From positions 1-10,766 of the forward strand of contig JAPKAW010000050.1 in assembly GCA_028825055.1 (NCBI GenBank): a stretch of 10,766 nt of DNA. Direction: 5' to 3'. Positions 1 through 6,438 of this stretch are shown here, piece by piece (the stretch's first letter is position 1; the number at the start of each line of letters is the position of its first letter). A program made the translations under genes and the position numbers. The DNA comes from Flavobacteriales bacterium (GTDB lineage: Bacteria > Bacteroidota > Bacteroidia > Flavobacteriales_D > Sanyastnellaceae). The notes under the pieces are model-generated. The model did no database searches, was not told where the DNA came from, and saw nothing but the letters and a program-made list of their open reading frames with translations.

Positions 1-1098
1 TTTTATCAAGGGCGAAAAGAGGAGCACGAACTCAACGGTTCTGTTCGTTGGTGGCGAGGAGCTTCCCGAGCACTCAATTCCCGTACAACATTAACATGGG
101 ACCAGTCCGCCATTGCTCGATTGGAACAAGTCGCCATAGACGAATCGGATTTGATTGACCCACAATTGACTCCACGCTATCAAATCGAGTCAACCAATCA
201 CAACCTATGGGTTGGATCTGGTGTTCGGCTAGAAGTCGAGTCGTCATGGCTATTTGATGTACAGTTGGGTGTTGAATGGCTATCTCGATCTACCACAGGG
301 TTGTTTGATCAACAAGAACCGACTCTGGTGCCCTACGAAGAGGATTACACAACGGTGCAATGGGCCCCACGTATTGGACTGTGCTATACATTCGAATCAG
401 CCCAAAGTATTTCGTTGCAGTATGCAGAGGGCTCTAGCCAACCCAACACGTTTGAAATCGTGGATCCCTCGACCAATGAATTTGCTAATTTGCGCGCTGA
501 ACAAGCGAAAACGTGGGAACTGAGTTGGAAGGGATCACACAATCTCAAAACCACTTCCATCTACTGGTCATTCAACGCCTATCATCAAATTGTCCAGGAC
601 GGCATTGCGATGGTGACCGGAGAAAATGACGGGCTCTTTTTAGCCAATGTGGAAGGACTCGCTATGAGAGGTTTAGAGGGCAGTTTTCGCAGTATCAAAC
701 GCTTCTCCCCTGGACACGCTCTGGAAATGGAAATCCACGGGAACATAAACCGACACCGTTTCGACCCCATGTTGGAACAATTGCCGGGCACTCCACTCAA
801 TTCAGCGGGAGCATCCGTGGGTTATCGCAATCGTTCCTTCCAGCTCCAATGGAACCATCTTTGGAATGATCGAACTCCATTGAACAATGCCTTAACACGA
901 TGGGCTCCGGCCTATCAACGATCAGATGTGGCTCTTTCTTTCACCAAAAGTCAAAACACTTGGCGGCTAGGCATGCGGAACGTCTTCGACGAGAAGTACT
1001 CCAACTGGCTTCAAATCAATGCTTTTGGAGGAAAACACTACAACCCTGCTCCCGGAAGAACCTATTGGGTGTCCTGGGTCTGGAAGTTCAATCAATAA
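1..1098 (+). CDS. TonB-dependent receptor, C-terminal beta-barrel part (5' end outside window)
   Basis: The reading frame is open from base 1, so this is the 3' part of a longer gene: 365 residues are visible and there is no reason to start it at an internal codon. The product is the distal half of an outer-membrane TonB-dependent receptor, which imports a bound ligand using TonB/ExbBD energy. What is seen: alternating aromatic and polar strands, a barrel motif around 'LRAEQAKTWELSWKG' (a form of the family's L-x-PE-x-x-x-x-E pattern), a late 'NVFDEKY' motif, and a terminus of 'NPAPGRTYWVSWVWKF' plus two residues, which is the usual final strand ending in an aromatic. The plug domain and TonB box lie outside the window, so the ligand (siderophore, cobalamin or other) cannot be named. 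The stop codon lies inside the end of the convergent OmpA-family gene (11-bp overlap). Confidence 0.87.
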   Translation, partial: FYQGRKEEHELNGSVRWWRGASRALNSRTTLTWDQSAIARLEQVAIDESDLIDPQLTPRYQIESTNHNLWVGSGVRLEVESSWLFDVQLGVEWLSRSTTGLFDQQEPTLVPYEEDYTTVQWAPRIGLCYTFESAQSISLQYAEGSSQPNTFEIVDPSTNEFANLRAEQAKTWELSWKGSHNLKTTSIYWSFNAYHQIVQDGIAMVTGENDGLFLANVEGLAMRGLEGSFRSIKRFSPGHALEMEIHGNINRHRFDPMLEQLPGTPLNSAGASVGYRNRSFQLQWNHLWNDRTPLNNALTRWAPAYQRSDVALSFTKSQNTWRLGMRNVFDEKYSNWLQINAFGGKHYNPAPGRTYWVSWVWKFNQ

Positions 1099-3043
1099 CA
1101 ATAATTTCGGTCCTACGATTCAAGGCGCGATTCGCATCTGAGTCGTTGGGGACAAGTGGTTCGAGGGAGCCCTTTCCTAGAACTTCCATGCGATCCAATT
1201 CGATTCCATTTGAATTCAGGTAAGATGAAACACTTGTTGCACGACTCTTACTCAACTCCATATTGAAGCCTTCCGTCCCTTCATCATCGGTATGTCCGAC
1301 AATTTGAATCCGGATGTTTGCCCCCATCAACGTGGTCAGAAGCTGCTTCAACTCAGGCTGAAAAACTACATCCAACATGGCTGAATTAGTTTCGAAATGA
1401 ACGTCTCGCAATAAAAGTACCGTACCGACCTCAAGAGGAGTCATCGGTATTTCTACGACAACGTTGGAGATGTAGCCCTCACCCTCAGATTCACTAGGTA
1501 CCCAAGTGCGATTGTAAAAAGCATAGTTTGGATGACTCACTTGCAAAGTGAGCACTTCATCCTTAACAATGGGCAAGGAAAACATGCCATCCCTAGGATC
1601 ACTAACCATTTGAAATAAGGCGGATCCTGCCGAATTTAGAACAACGACCTCGGCCTGCACAGGCAATCCTGAAACAGCATCGAATGCATGTCCTGACCAC
1701 TGGAAGACCTCCTCTGCCTGCATCTCCTCTGGTAACTCAAACTCCCACAAATCTAAATTCCCAGGTTGATTGCGATCACTGGCAAACAAGGCTCGTCGTC
1801 CATTTGGAAAAACCTGCAAGCTATTCTCATCTCCATTCGTATTGATTGGACACCCCAAATTTACTGGAGCCATCCATTCACCTGATTCGTTCTTGCGCGC
1901 CACAAACAAATCCAAACCACCTAAACCCGGATGTCCATCCGATGCGAAATAAAGCGTATTGCCATCAGGATGTAGCACAGGGTTTTCCTCCCGACCTGAT
2001 GTATTGATCGTGTCTGTCAGCCGTTGAGGTTTACCCCACTCTCCTGAGCTCATTCGAGTGCTAGACCAAATGTCTTGTTCCATATCTCCGGTGTCATTAC
2101 GTTGTGCCCGAACAAAAAAGATCTGGCTACCGTCTGCACTCAAAGAAGGCTGGCTCTCCCAGTAACGGGTATTCAGCACGCTCAAATTCACTTCCTCATC
2201 ATAGCTCTGAGTCGAGGGGTTCCATCGTGCTTCAAACAGATCGCATGACCCCTTCCCTTGACGTGGCCCATAGCCGTCTTTTAGGGTCTCACACGCTGTG
2301 AAAATTAACCTACGACCATCTCCTCTAACGGCAGGTGCTCCTTCATTTCCGCGTGTATTCACCCCACGAATTGCCCCCATATCCTGCCAAAAACCATTGA
2401 CTTCTCGAGCCTCATAAAAATCCTCTTGCCCTTGGAAGCGTCCTGCGGCACCAACTTGACGCGTGAAAATCATGCGATCACTGGAAACAAAAATGGTCGG
2501 ATAATACTCGGCGTTGTTGGTGTTGACATCTCCTTTTAATGGGGCAGCAATAACGTCTACTGGTTCCATTATTGCTTGAACTGAAAACAACAATGAAGCC
2601 TCCAACAATTGATGATCTGTGCGACTCGCATCTTTAACGTCATCCCTCAAGGACTCCCATATCTTCAACGCTTCTGCATAGTGACCTGAACGATGAAGTA
2701 ATCCACACCATTTCACACCCCATTTATCAAGGACATTTGGACTTAAGGCCATGGCGTTTGACATGGACTGCGATGAAGTTTCAAAATCTCCGATTCGTTC
2801 AGTCAACTGCGCGTGTAACATCCAAGCATCAAAATACAGTGGGTCCCTCTCAATCGCACCCGTGACCAACTCTAAAGCCAACTCTGCCTCGTTTGCCATA
2901 TATGCTTCAACAGCCGCATCAAAACCTTTCTGTGTTTTTTTAGAAGGCTTGTGCACTCCCTCCTGACCATGTGCGAACGAAACTAAAAACAAGAGTGCTC
3001 CCACAAGCATACAAGCCTGATATTTACACATTGATTTTCCCAT
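1088..3043 (-). CDS. TPR–PD40–regulatory-domain–OmpA envelope protein (PorE-like architecture)
   Basis: This 651-residue exported protein probably links the outer membrane or periplasmic machinery to peptidoglycan. Domains in order: signal peptide (residues 1–26, hydrophobic core, cleavage near AHG|QE); TPR-like helices (about 35–145); PD40/WD40-type beta-propeller blades (about 180–437; repeats such as 'PSLSADGSQIFF' and 'PVLHPDGNTLYFASDG'); a carboxypeptidase-regulatory-like beta domain (about 446–535); and an OmpA C-terminal domain (about 537–651). The OmpA peptidoglycan-binding pair is intact: D586 in GHTDDEG and R601 in LSKSRA, with the canonical 15-residue spacing. The domain order matches PorE of the Porphyromonas gingivalis type IX system, but PorE is a lipoprotein and no lipobox cysteine follows the signal here. 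Many Bacteroidota carry several paralogues of this build, so identity with PorE is not claimed. An in-frame ATG at 3031 (residue 5) is an alternative start. No Shine–Dalgarno is visible, as is common in this phylum. Confidence 0.88.
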   Translation of the reverse strand: MGKSMCKYQACMLVGALLFLVSFAHGQEGVHKPSKKTQKGFDAAVEAYMANEAELALELVTGAIERDPLYFDAWMLHAQLTERIGDFETSSQSMSNAMALSPNVLDKWGVKWCGLLHRSGHYAEALKIWESLRDDVKDASRTDHQLLEASLLFSVQAIMEPVDVIAAPLKGDVNTNNAEYYPTIFVSSDRMIFTRQVGAAGRFQGQEDFYEAREVNGFWQDMGAIRGVNTRGNEGAPAVRGDGRRLIFTACETLKDGYGPRQGKGSCDLFEARWNPSTQSYDEEVNLSVLNTRYWESQPSLSADGSQIFFVRAQRNDTGDMEQDIWSSTRMSSGEWGKPQRLTDTINTSGREENPVLHPDGNTLYFASDGHPGLGGLDLFVARKNESGEWMAPVNLGCPINTNGDENSLQVFPNGRRALFASDRNQPGNLDLWEFELPEEMQAEEVFQWSGHAFDAVSGLPVQAEVVVLNSAGSALFQMVSDPRDGMFSLPIVKDEVLTLQVSHPNYAFYNRTWVPSESEGEGYISNVVVEIPMTPLEVGTVLLLRDVHFETNSAMLDVVFQPELKQLLTTLMGANIRIQIVGHTDDEGTEGFNMELSKSRATSVSSYLNSNGIELDRMEVLGKGSLEPLVPNDSDANRALNRRTEIIVID

Positions 3044-3085
3044 GCCTCGAATTTAGGGTGTGAACACATCGACCCATCAAACCCC

Positions 3086-3595
3086 ATGCCTAAATCCTCT
3101 CTTCGCATCGGCTTGCTTTCTGATACTCACGGGCATTGGGATGAACGCATGGAACATCATTTGAAATCAGTCGATGAAATTTGGCATGCAGGAGACATCG
3201 GAGGGTTTGACGTACTCGACGCCTTGGTTAAAATTGCTCCAGTCAAAGCCGTATATGGCAACATCGACGACCACCGAATGCGTTCCGAATTGCCAGAATG
3301 GACTGAATGGGATGTCAACGGACTCAAAGTTCTGATGATCCACATTGGTGGACGCCCTGGTCGATACGAGAAAGGAATCCGATCCATGCTGAAAACGCAT
3401 AAGCCCGATGTCTTCATTTGTGGCCACAGCCACCTTCTCCGCGTTGAAAAAGATCCTTCATGGGGAGGCCTTTATATCAATCCAGGTGCCGCCGGAAAAC
3501 ATGGATTTCATCGAATTAGAACGATGCTCAGATTTGATGTAAAATCAGGAATGATTGAAAATCTTGAAGTCATCGAATTGGAGTCTATTCGCTAA
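3086..3595 (+). CDS. YfcE/MJ0936-type metallophosphoesterase
   Basis: This is a small cytosolic calcineurin-like phosphodiesterase (169 residues, normal for the YfcE family) using two divalent metals. All family metal-ligand motifs are visible: D13 and H15 in SDTHG, D37 in AGDIG, N58 in YGNID, H85 in MIHIGG, and H113 and H115 in GHSH. The C-terminus keeps the family pattern 'YINPGAAG'. The physiological substrate of this family is mostly unknown; YfcE-type enzymes hydrolyse model phosphodiesters in vitro, so no pathway is assigned. There is no signal peptide. The gene is divergent from the OmpA-family gene with only 42 bp between start codons. It lies upstream of rho in the same direction, but a candidate promoter in the following gap suggests rho need not depend on it. 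Confidence 0.9.
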   Translation: MPKSSLRIGLLSDTHGHWDERMEHHLKSVDEIWHAGDIGGFDVLDALVKIAPVKAVYGNIDDHRMRSELPEWTEWDVNGLKVLMIHIGGRPGRYEKGIRSMLKTHKPDVFICGHSHLLRVEKDPSWGGLYINPGAAGKHGFHRIRTMLRFDVKSGMIENLEVIELESIR

Positions 3596-3598
3596 TTC

Positions 3599-3630
3599 TT
3601 TCCATTATGAGAAAAGAATGCGTATAATTG
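3599..3630 (+). promoter_or_regulatory. Candidate rho promoter (TTTC-N20-TATAATTG)
   Basis: The Bacteroidota housekeeping promoter is roughly TTTG, about 19–20 bp, then TAnnTTTG. Here TTTC at 3599–3602 (3 of 4) is followed after 20 bp by TATAATTG at 3623–3630 (5 of the 6 fixed bases). Transcription would start near 3635, giving rho a leader of about 100 nt to the ATG at 3737. The site sits just past the metallophosphoesterase stop codon, the right place for a separate rho transcript. The match is imperfect. Confidence 0.4.
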
Positions 3631-3698
3631 CAACGGTTCTCGGGTCATCATACTTTATGAGGCACGGGCGATGACCAATTCAAAGGTCAACATCGAAG

Positions 3699-3735
3699 TT
3701 TCTTCAACCTCCCTTTTTTTTTTACTCCCCCACTT
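3699..3735 (+). promoter_or_regulatory. G-free, C-rich pyrimidine tract before rho start (rut-like, includes T10 run)
   Basis: These 37 bases contain no G, 14 C and only four purines, with a run of ten T at 3714–3723 and five C at 3727–3731. In RNA this would be unstructured and C-rich, which is the character of Rho utilisation (rut) sites. It lies immediately upstream of the preferred rho start codon. Rho is known to limit its own expression in Escherichia coli by terminating within its leader; similar autoregulation here is inference. There is no Shine–Dalgarno in the tract. Confidence 0.35.
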
Positions 3736-3736
3736 G

Positions 3737-5827
3737 ATGTACGACATCATAGAATTGAATAGCAAAAAAGTCTCTGATCTTAGAGAAATTGCGAACAAGT
3801 TAGGCCTTCAGCGCGCTGACAAATTGAAGAAGCAAGATCTGGTTTACAGCATCTTGGATGAACAAGCATTGCGTCCCGGTTCGTTACCAACGAAAGGAAA
3901 GACTGCTGCACCTGCGAAGACTGCCTCGAAATCTCCGGCCAAATCATCTCCTAAAGCGGCTGATGCGACCAAGTCAGAGAAGTCCACTACCGCTGCCAGA
4001 AAGCCCCGTCCGAAGAAGACTCCCGTTGAAGATTCAGCGAAGCCAAGTGAAGACGGGAGTCAAGAAAGGTCATCACGGCCTGATGAACGTAAGGCGGGCG
4101 ATGCTATGCGTGAGCGTAGAGATCAGCGTCAGAAAAACAACCGTTCAGAGACGACAACCGACGGTCCAAATAAGGACAACAACGAGGGACGTGTAGAATC
4201 CAAAGGATCAAATGCGAAAGGAAATCGCAATGAGACTAAACGTGATTCTTCGAAAAGCAATGCTGAAACCGGCAAACAAGAAAACAAAAACGAACCGTCC
4301 TCCAAGAAGGAAAGCGCGAATAGGAACGACGGACCTTCTAAGAACGACGGACCTTCTAAGAACGACGGACCTTCTAAGAACGACGGACCTTCTAAGAATG
4401 ACAACTCTTCCAAAAACGAAGTTGCTTCTAAGAACGACCGAAATAATCGGAATAATCGGAACGATCGAAATAACCGCAACGAGCGCGGAGAACGCAACGA
4501 ACGCGGAGAACGAAACGAGCGCGGAGAACGAAACGAACGCGGAGAACGAAGCGAGCGCGGAGAACGAAACGAGCGCGGAGAACGAAACGAGCGCGGAGAA
4601 CGAAGCGAGCGCGGAGAACGAAACGATCGTGGAGACCGGAATGGAAGAAACAACCGAGGCAATGAGCGACGTGATCGCTACCAAAGTGAACCGGAAGAAC
4701 ACGGATTCAACTTTGATAATATCATCACCGCTGAAGGCGTGCTTGAGATTCAAACAGAAGGGTTTGGCTTTTTGCGATCAGCCGATTACAACTATTTGAA
4801 TTCACCTGACGATGTCTATGTGACTTCACGTCAAATCAAGCAGTTTTCGTTACAGACTGGAGACTCGGTTATTGCAAAAGTCCGTCCTCCTAAAAAAGGC
4901 GAGAAATTTTATCCCCTCATCGATGTTATCAGCATCAACGGGCGAACTCCAGAATGGGTGCGTGACCGGATTCCTTTTAAGTTCCTGACGCCCCTCTTCC
5001 CACAAGAACGCTTCAATTTGAGCACACGTGGCGGCAACATATCCACTCGTTTGATGGATTTGTTCGCTCCTGTAGGCAAAGGACAACGTGGTATGTTGGT
5101 ATCCCAACCAAAAACAGGTAAAACGACCTTACTCAAGGATGTTGCCAATGCGATCGCATTGAATCACCCAGAAGTCTATCTGATCATCTTGCTGATCGAT
5201 GAGCGACCTGAAGAAGTTACGGATATGAAGCGAAGTGTTAACGCCGAAGTCGTTGCTTCTACGTTTGATGAGCCCGCTGACCGGCATGTTAGAATCGCTG
5301 ACTTGGTTCTTGAAAAAGCCAAACGCATGGTTGAGTGTGGACATGATGTGTGCATTCTTTTGGACTCTATCACACGATTAGCGCGGGCATACAATACCGT
5401 CTCTCCAAGTTCAGGAAAAATCTTGAGTGGTGGTGTTGAAGCGAACGCACTGCAAAAGCCGAAGCGTTTCTTTGGTGCTGCACGAAACATTGAAAATGGA
5501 GGCTCCCTATCTATTATTGCGACGGCATTGACCGATACAGGTTCGAAAATGGACGAAGTCATCTTTGAAGAATTCAAAGGCACGGGCAATATGGAACTGC
5601 AATTGGACCGTCGGATTGCCAACCGTCGAATCTTCCCTGCAATCGATATTTTGTCTTCAGGTACGCGAAGAGAGGATCTCTTATTGGACAAGGAGACTTT
5701 GCAAAGAATTTGGATTTTACGCAAGCACCTTGCTGACATGAATAGCATCGAGGCGATGGAGTTCATGAAGGAACGCATGGAGCAGACTCGGAGCAATGAT
5801 GACTTCTTGACCTCGATGAATGGCTAA
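3737..5827 (+). CDS. rho: Transcription termination factor Rho with large disordered insert
   Basis: Rho is the hexameric RNA-dependent ATPase/helicase that ends transcription. Numbering from the ATG at 3737 (696 residues): Rho_N helical domain about 1–45; low-complexity insert about 46–325; cold-shock-type RNA-binding domain about 330–410 ('TEGFGFLRS'); Walker A 457–465 (QPKTGKTT); Walker B ending at D543 in 'CILLDSITRLARAYN'; Q-loop region 558–568 (SSGKILSGGVE); R-loop 613–618 (FKGTGN). The ATPase core is fully canonical, while the whole protein is far longer than the 419-residue E. coli Rho. The insert is rich in N, R, E, K, S and G and contains tandem repeats. I prefer the start at 3737 because 'MYDIIELN' matches where Bacteroidota Rho proteins begin; an in-frame ATG at 3671 would add 22 residues partly encoded by a T10 run. 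Bacteroides thetaiotaomicron Rho also has a disordered region, reported to drive phase separation. Confidence 0.97.
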   Translation: MYDIIELNSKKVSDLREIANKLGLQRADKLKKQDLVYSILDEQALRPGSLPTKGKTAAPAKTASKSPAKSSPKAADATKSEKSTTAARKPRPKKTPVEDSAKPSEDGSQERSSRPDERKAGDAMRERRDQRQKNNRSETTTDGPNKDNNEGRVESKGSNAKGNRNETKRDSSKSNAETGKQENKNEPSSKKESANRNDGPSKNDGPSKNDGPSKNDGPSKNDNSSKNEVASKNDRNNRNNRNDRNNRNERGERNERGERNERGERNERGERSERGERNERGERNERGERSERGERNDRGDRNGRNNRGNERRDRYQSEPEEHGFNFDNIITAEGVLEIQTEGFGFLRSADYNYLNSPDDVYVTSRQIKQFSLQTGDSVIAKVRPPKKGEKFYPLIDVISINGRTPEWVRDRIPFKFLTPLFPQERFNLSTRGGNISTRLMDLFAPVGKGQRGMLVSQPKTGKTTLLKDVANAIALNHPEVYLIILLIDERPEEVTDMKRSVNAEVVASTFDEPADRHVRIADLVLEKAKRMVECGHDVCILLDSITRLARAYNTVSPSSGKILSGGVEANALQKPKRFFGAARNIENGGSLSIIATALTDTGSKMDEVIFEEFKGTGNMELQLDRRIANRRIFPAIDILSSGTRREDLLLDKETLQRIWILRKHLADMNSIEAMEFMKERMEQTRSNDDFLTSMNG
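4325..4396 (+). repeat. Four exact 18-bp tandem repeats in rho (NDGPSK units)
   Basis: The unit aacgacggaccttctaag occurs four times without a single base difference and then decays into related copies (NDNSSK, NEVASK). It encodes the hexapeptide NDGPSK inside the Rho disordered insert. Perfect identity at third codon positions indicates recent duplication, probably by replication slippage, rather than an old repeat kept only at protein level. Because the unit is a multiple of three, copy-number change keeps rho in frame. Confidence 0.95.
4475..4636 (+). repeat. Nine 18-bp tandem repeats in rho (RNERGE units) with 54-bp higher-order copy
   Basis: Eight units encoding R-[N/S]-E-R-G-E and a ninth, degenerate unit (RNDRGD) follow one another without gaps. 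Units 3–5 (4511–4564) and 6–8 (4565–4618) form two 54-bp blocks that differ at one base (4537 versus 4591), so a three-unit block seems to have been duplicated recently. Each hexapeptide has two Arg and two Glu, so the segment is a charge-balanced polyampholyte in the Rho insert. The period is the same 18 bp as in the upstream NDGPSK array, though the sequences are unrelated. Confidence 0.95.
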
Positions 5828-6365
5828 ATCCAGTGCCATTTCTCTGATCGGATTGGCGGGGTGGTTTGCACTGAAGCTATATGGACTGGGAACGCTTCCT
5901 TGGGAATCCTCTATCACGATAGGGGTTCTTTGGCACTTTACAACGTTCATTGCTCTTGCCGCTTACGGAGCGCGTGCTGGTTTTCAATCTCAAGACGAAC
6001 ACTTTCTTGATCGTTGGAGAAAGAGCGCTCAAAGTACCGCGCGTCATGCACTTCTTGTTTCAGTTGCAATGGGCCTTTGGTATTATGTCATCGCCCCAGG
6101 CGCGCTAGAAAATCAAAAGCGAAGTCAAATTGAACAGGTGCAACAAACGCTCGGAAATCAAAATAGCTTTGAAATCTTGCAGGCCGCACAGCCCGAATTG
6201 TCCCATCTCTCGCGCGAAGATGTTTTGAAAACACAAATGAACAATTTGGATGTTTTTTACTCCCCTATCTTCTTCATCGGTCTGTCCCTTTTAATGTGGC
6301 TATTTGTCGGGCTGTTCTCCGCTGCTTTGATGGACTTGATTTGGCAACGAATTTGGTCACACTAA
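5820..6365 (+). CDS. Four-helix inner-membrane protein, DUF4199-like
   Basis: This 181-residue protein has four predicted membrane helices (about 5–25, 31–51, 75–93 and 147–171). A charged loop of about 55 residues lies between helices 3 and 4 and contains 'QKRSQIEQVQQTLGNQ'. The helix layout and the long loop before the last helix resemble the Bacteroidota DUF4199 family, whose function is unknown; the assignment is from overall appearance rather than a signature motif. The start codon lies inside the end of rho and the frames overlap by 8 bp (5820–5827), which favours translational coupling to rho. No catalytic motif is visible. A different small membrane family remains possible. Confidence 0.7.
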   Translation: MAKSSAISLIGLAGWFALKLYGLGTLPWESSITIGVLWHFTTFIALAAYGARAGFQSQDEHFLDRWRKSAQSTARHALLVSVAMGLWYYVIAPGALENQKRSQIEQVQQTLGNQNSFEILQAAQPELSHLSREDVLKTQMNNLDVFYSPIFFIGLSLLMWLFVGLFSAALMDLIWQRIWSH

Positions 6366-6405
6366 AGTGAATGCGCGAACAATGTTACATCGTCCGCTTC
6401 GTTTG

Positions 6406-6413
6406 TAGCTTTG
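6406..6413 (+). promoter_or_regulatory. Candidate porT promoter -7 element (TAGCTTTG)
   Basis: TAGCTTTG matches all six fixed positions of the Bacteroidota -7 consensus TAnnTTTG. It lies in the 73-bp gap before porT, 25 bp from the ATG, giving a predicted leader of about 20 nt. The -33 box is poor (TGTT or TTAC near 6383–6387 instead of TTTG), so only the -7 element is called. If real, it starts a porT–dehydratase–yigZ transcript independent of rho. Confidence 0.42.
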
Positions 6414-6438
6414 GACATACTCTGATGCACTCCTTGGC

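Noticed and set aside
900..1223. Plus-strand 107-residue frame over the convergent junction
   Set aside because: Overlaps the TonB receptor in another frame and the OmpA domain antisense; composition is not protein-like.
3048..3081. Minus-strand promoter for the OmpA-family gene (TTTG-N22-TAAATTCG)
   Set aside because: The -7 box matches 5 of 6 fixed bases, but the 22-bp spacing is long and the start site would fall on or past the ATG unless the residue-5 start is used. Plausible but not supported enough to list.
3595..3619. Inverted repeat ATTCTTT / AAAGAAT after the metallophosphoesterase stop as a terminator
   Set aside because: The stem is seven A/T-rich pairs with an 11-base loop and no following T-run, and it overlaps the candidate rho promoter. 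Too weak to call.
4325..4636. CRISPR-like array
   Set aside because: The repeats are contiguous 18-mers without spacers and lie in frame in a gene; there are no cas genes nearby.
4129..4662. Long antisense frame through the rho repeats encoding Ser-Arg-Phe-Leu repeats
   Set aside because: It is the mirror of the rho tandem repeats: an 18-bp period without stops keeps other frames open too. It has no domain, and rho is unmistakably the coding frame.
4208..4753. Second antisense frame with SFSALV repeats resembling a hydrophobic protein
   Set aside because: Same artefact of the periodic DNA. The apparent hydrophobicity comes from reading the R/E/N codons backwards.
4212..4799. Sense-strand alternate frame (NAENETSAEN-type repeats)
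   Set aside because: A +1-shifted reading of the rho repeats, lying wholly inside rho, without any recognisable domain.
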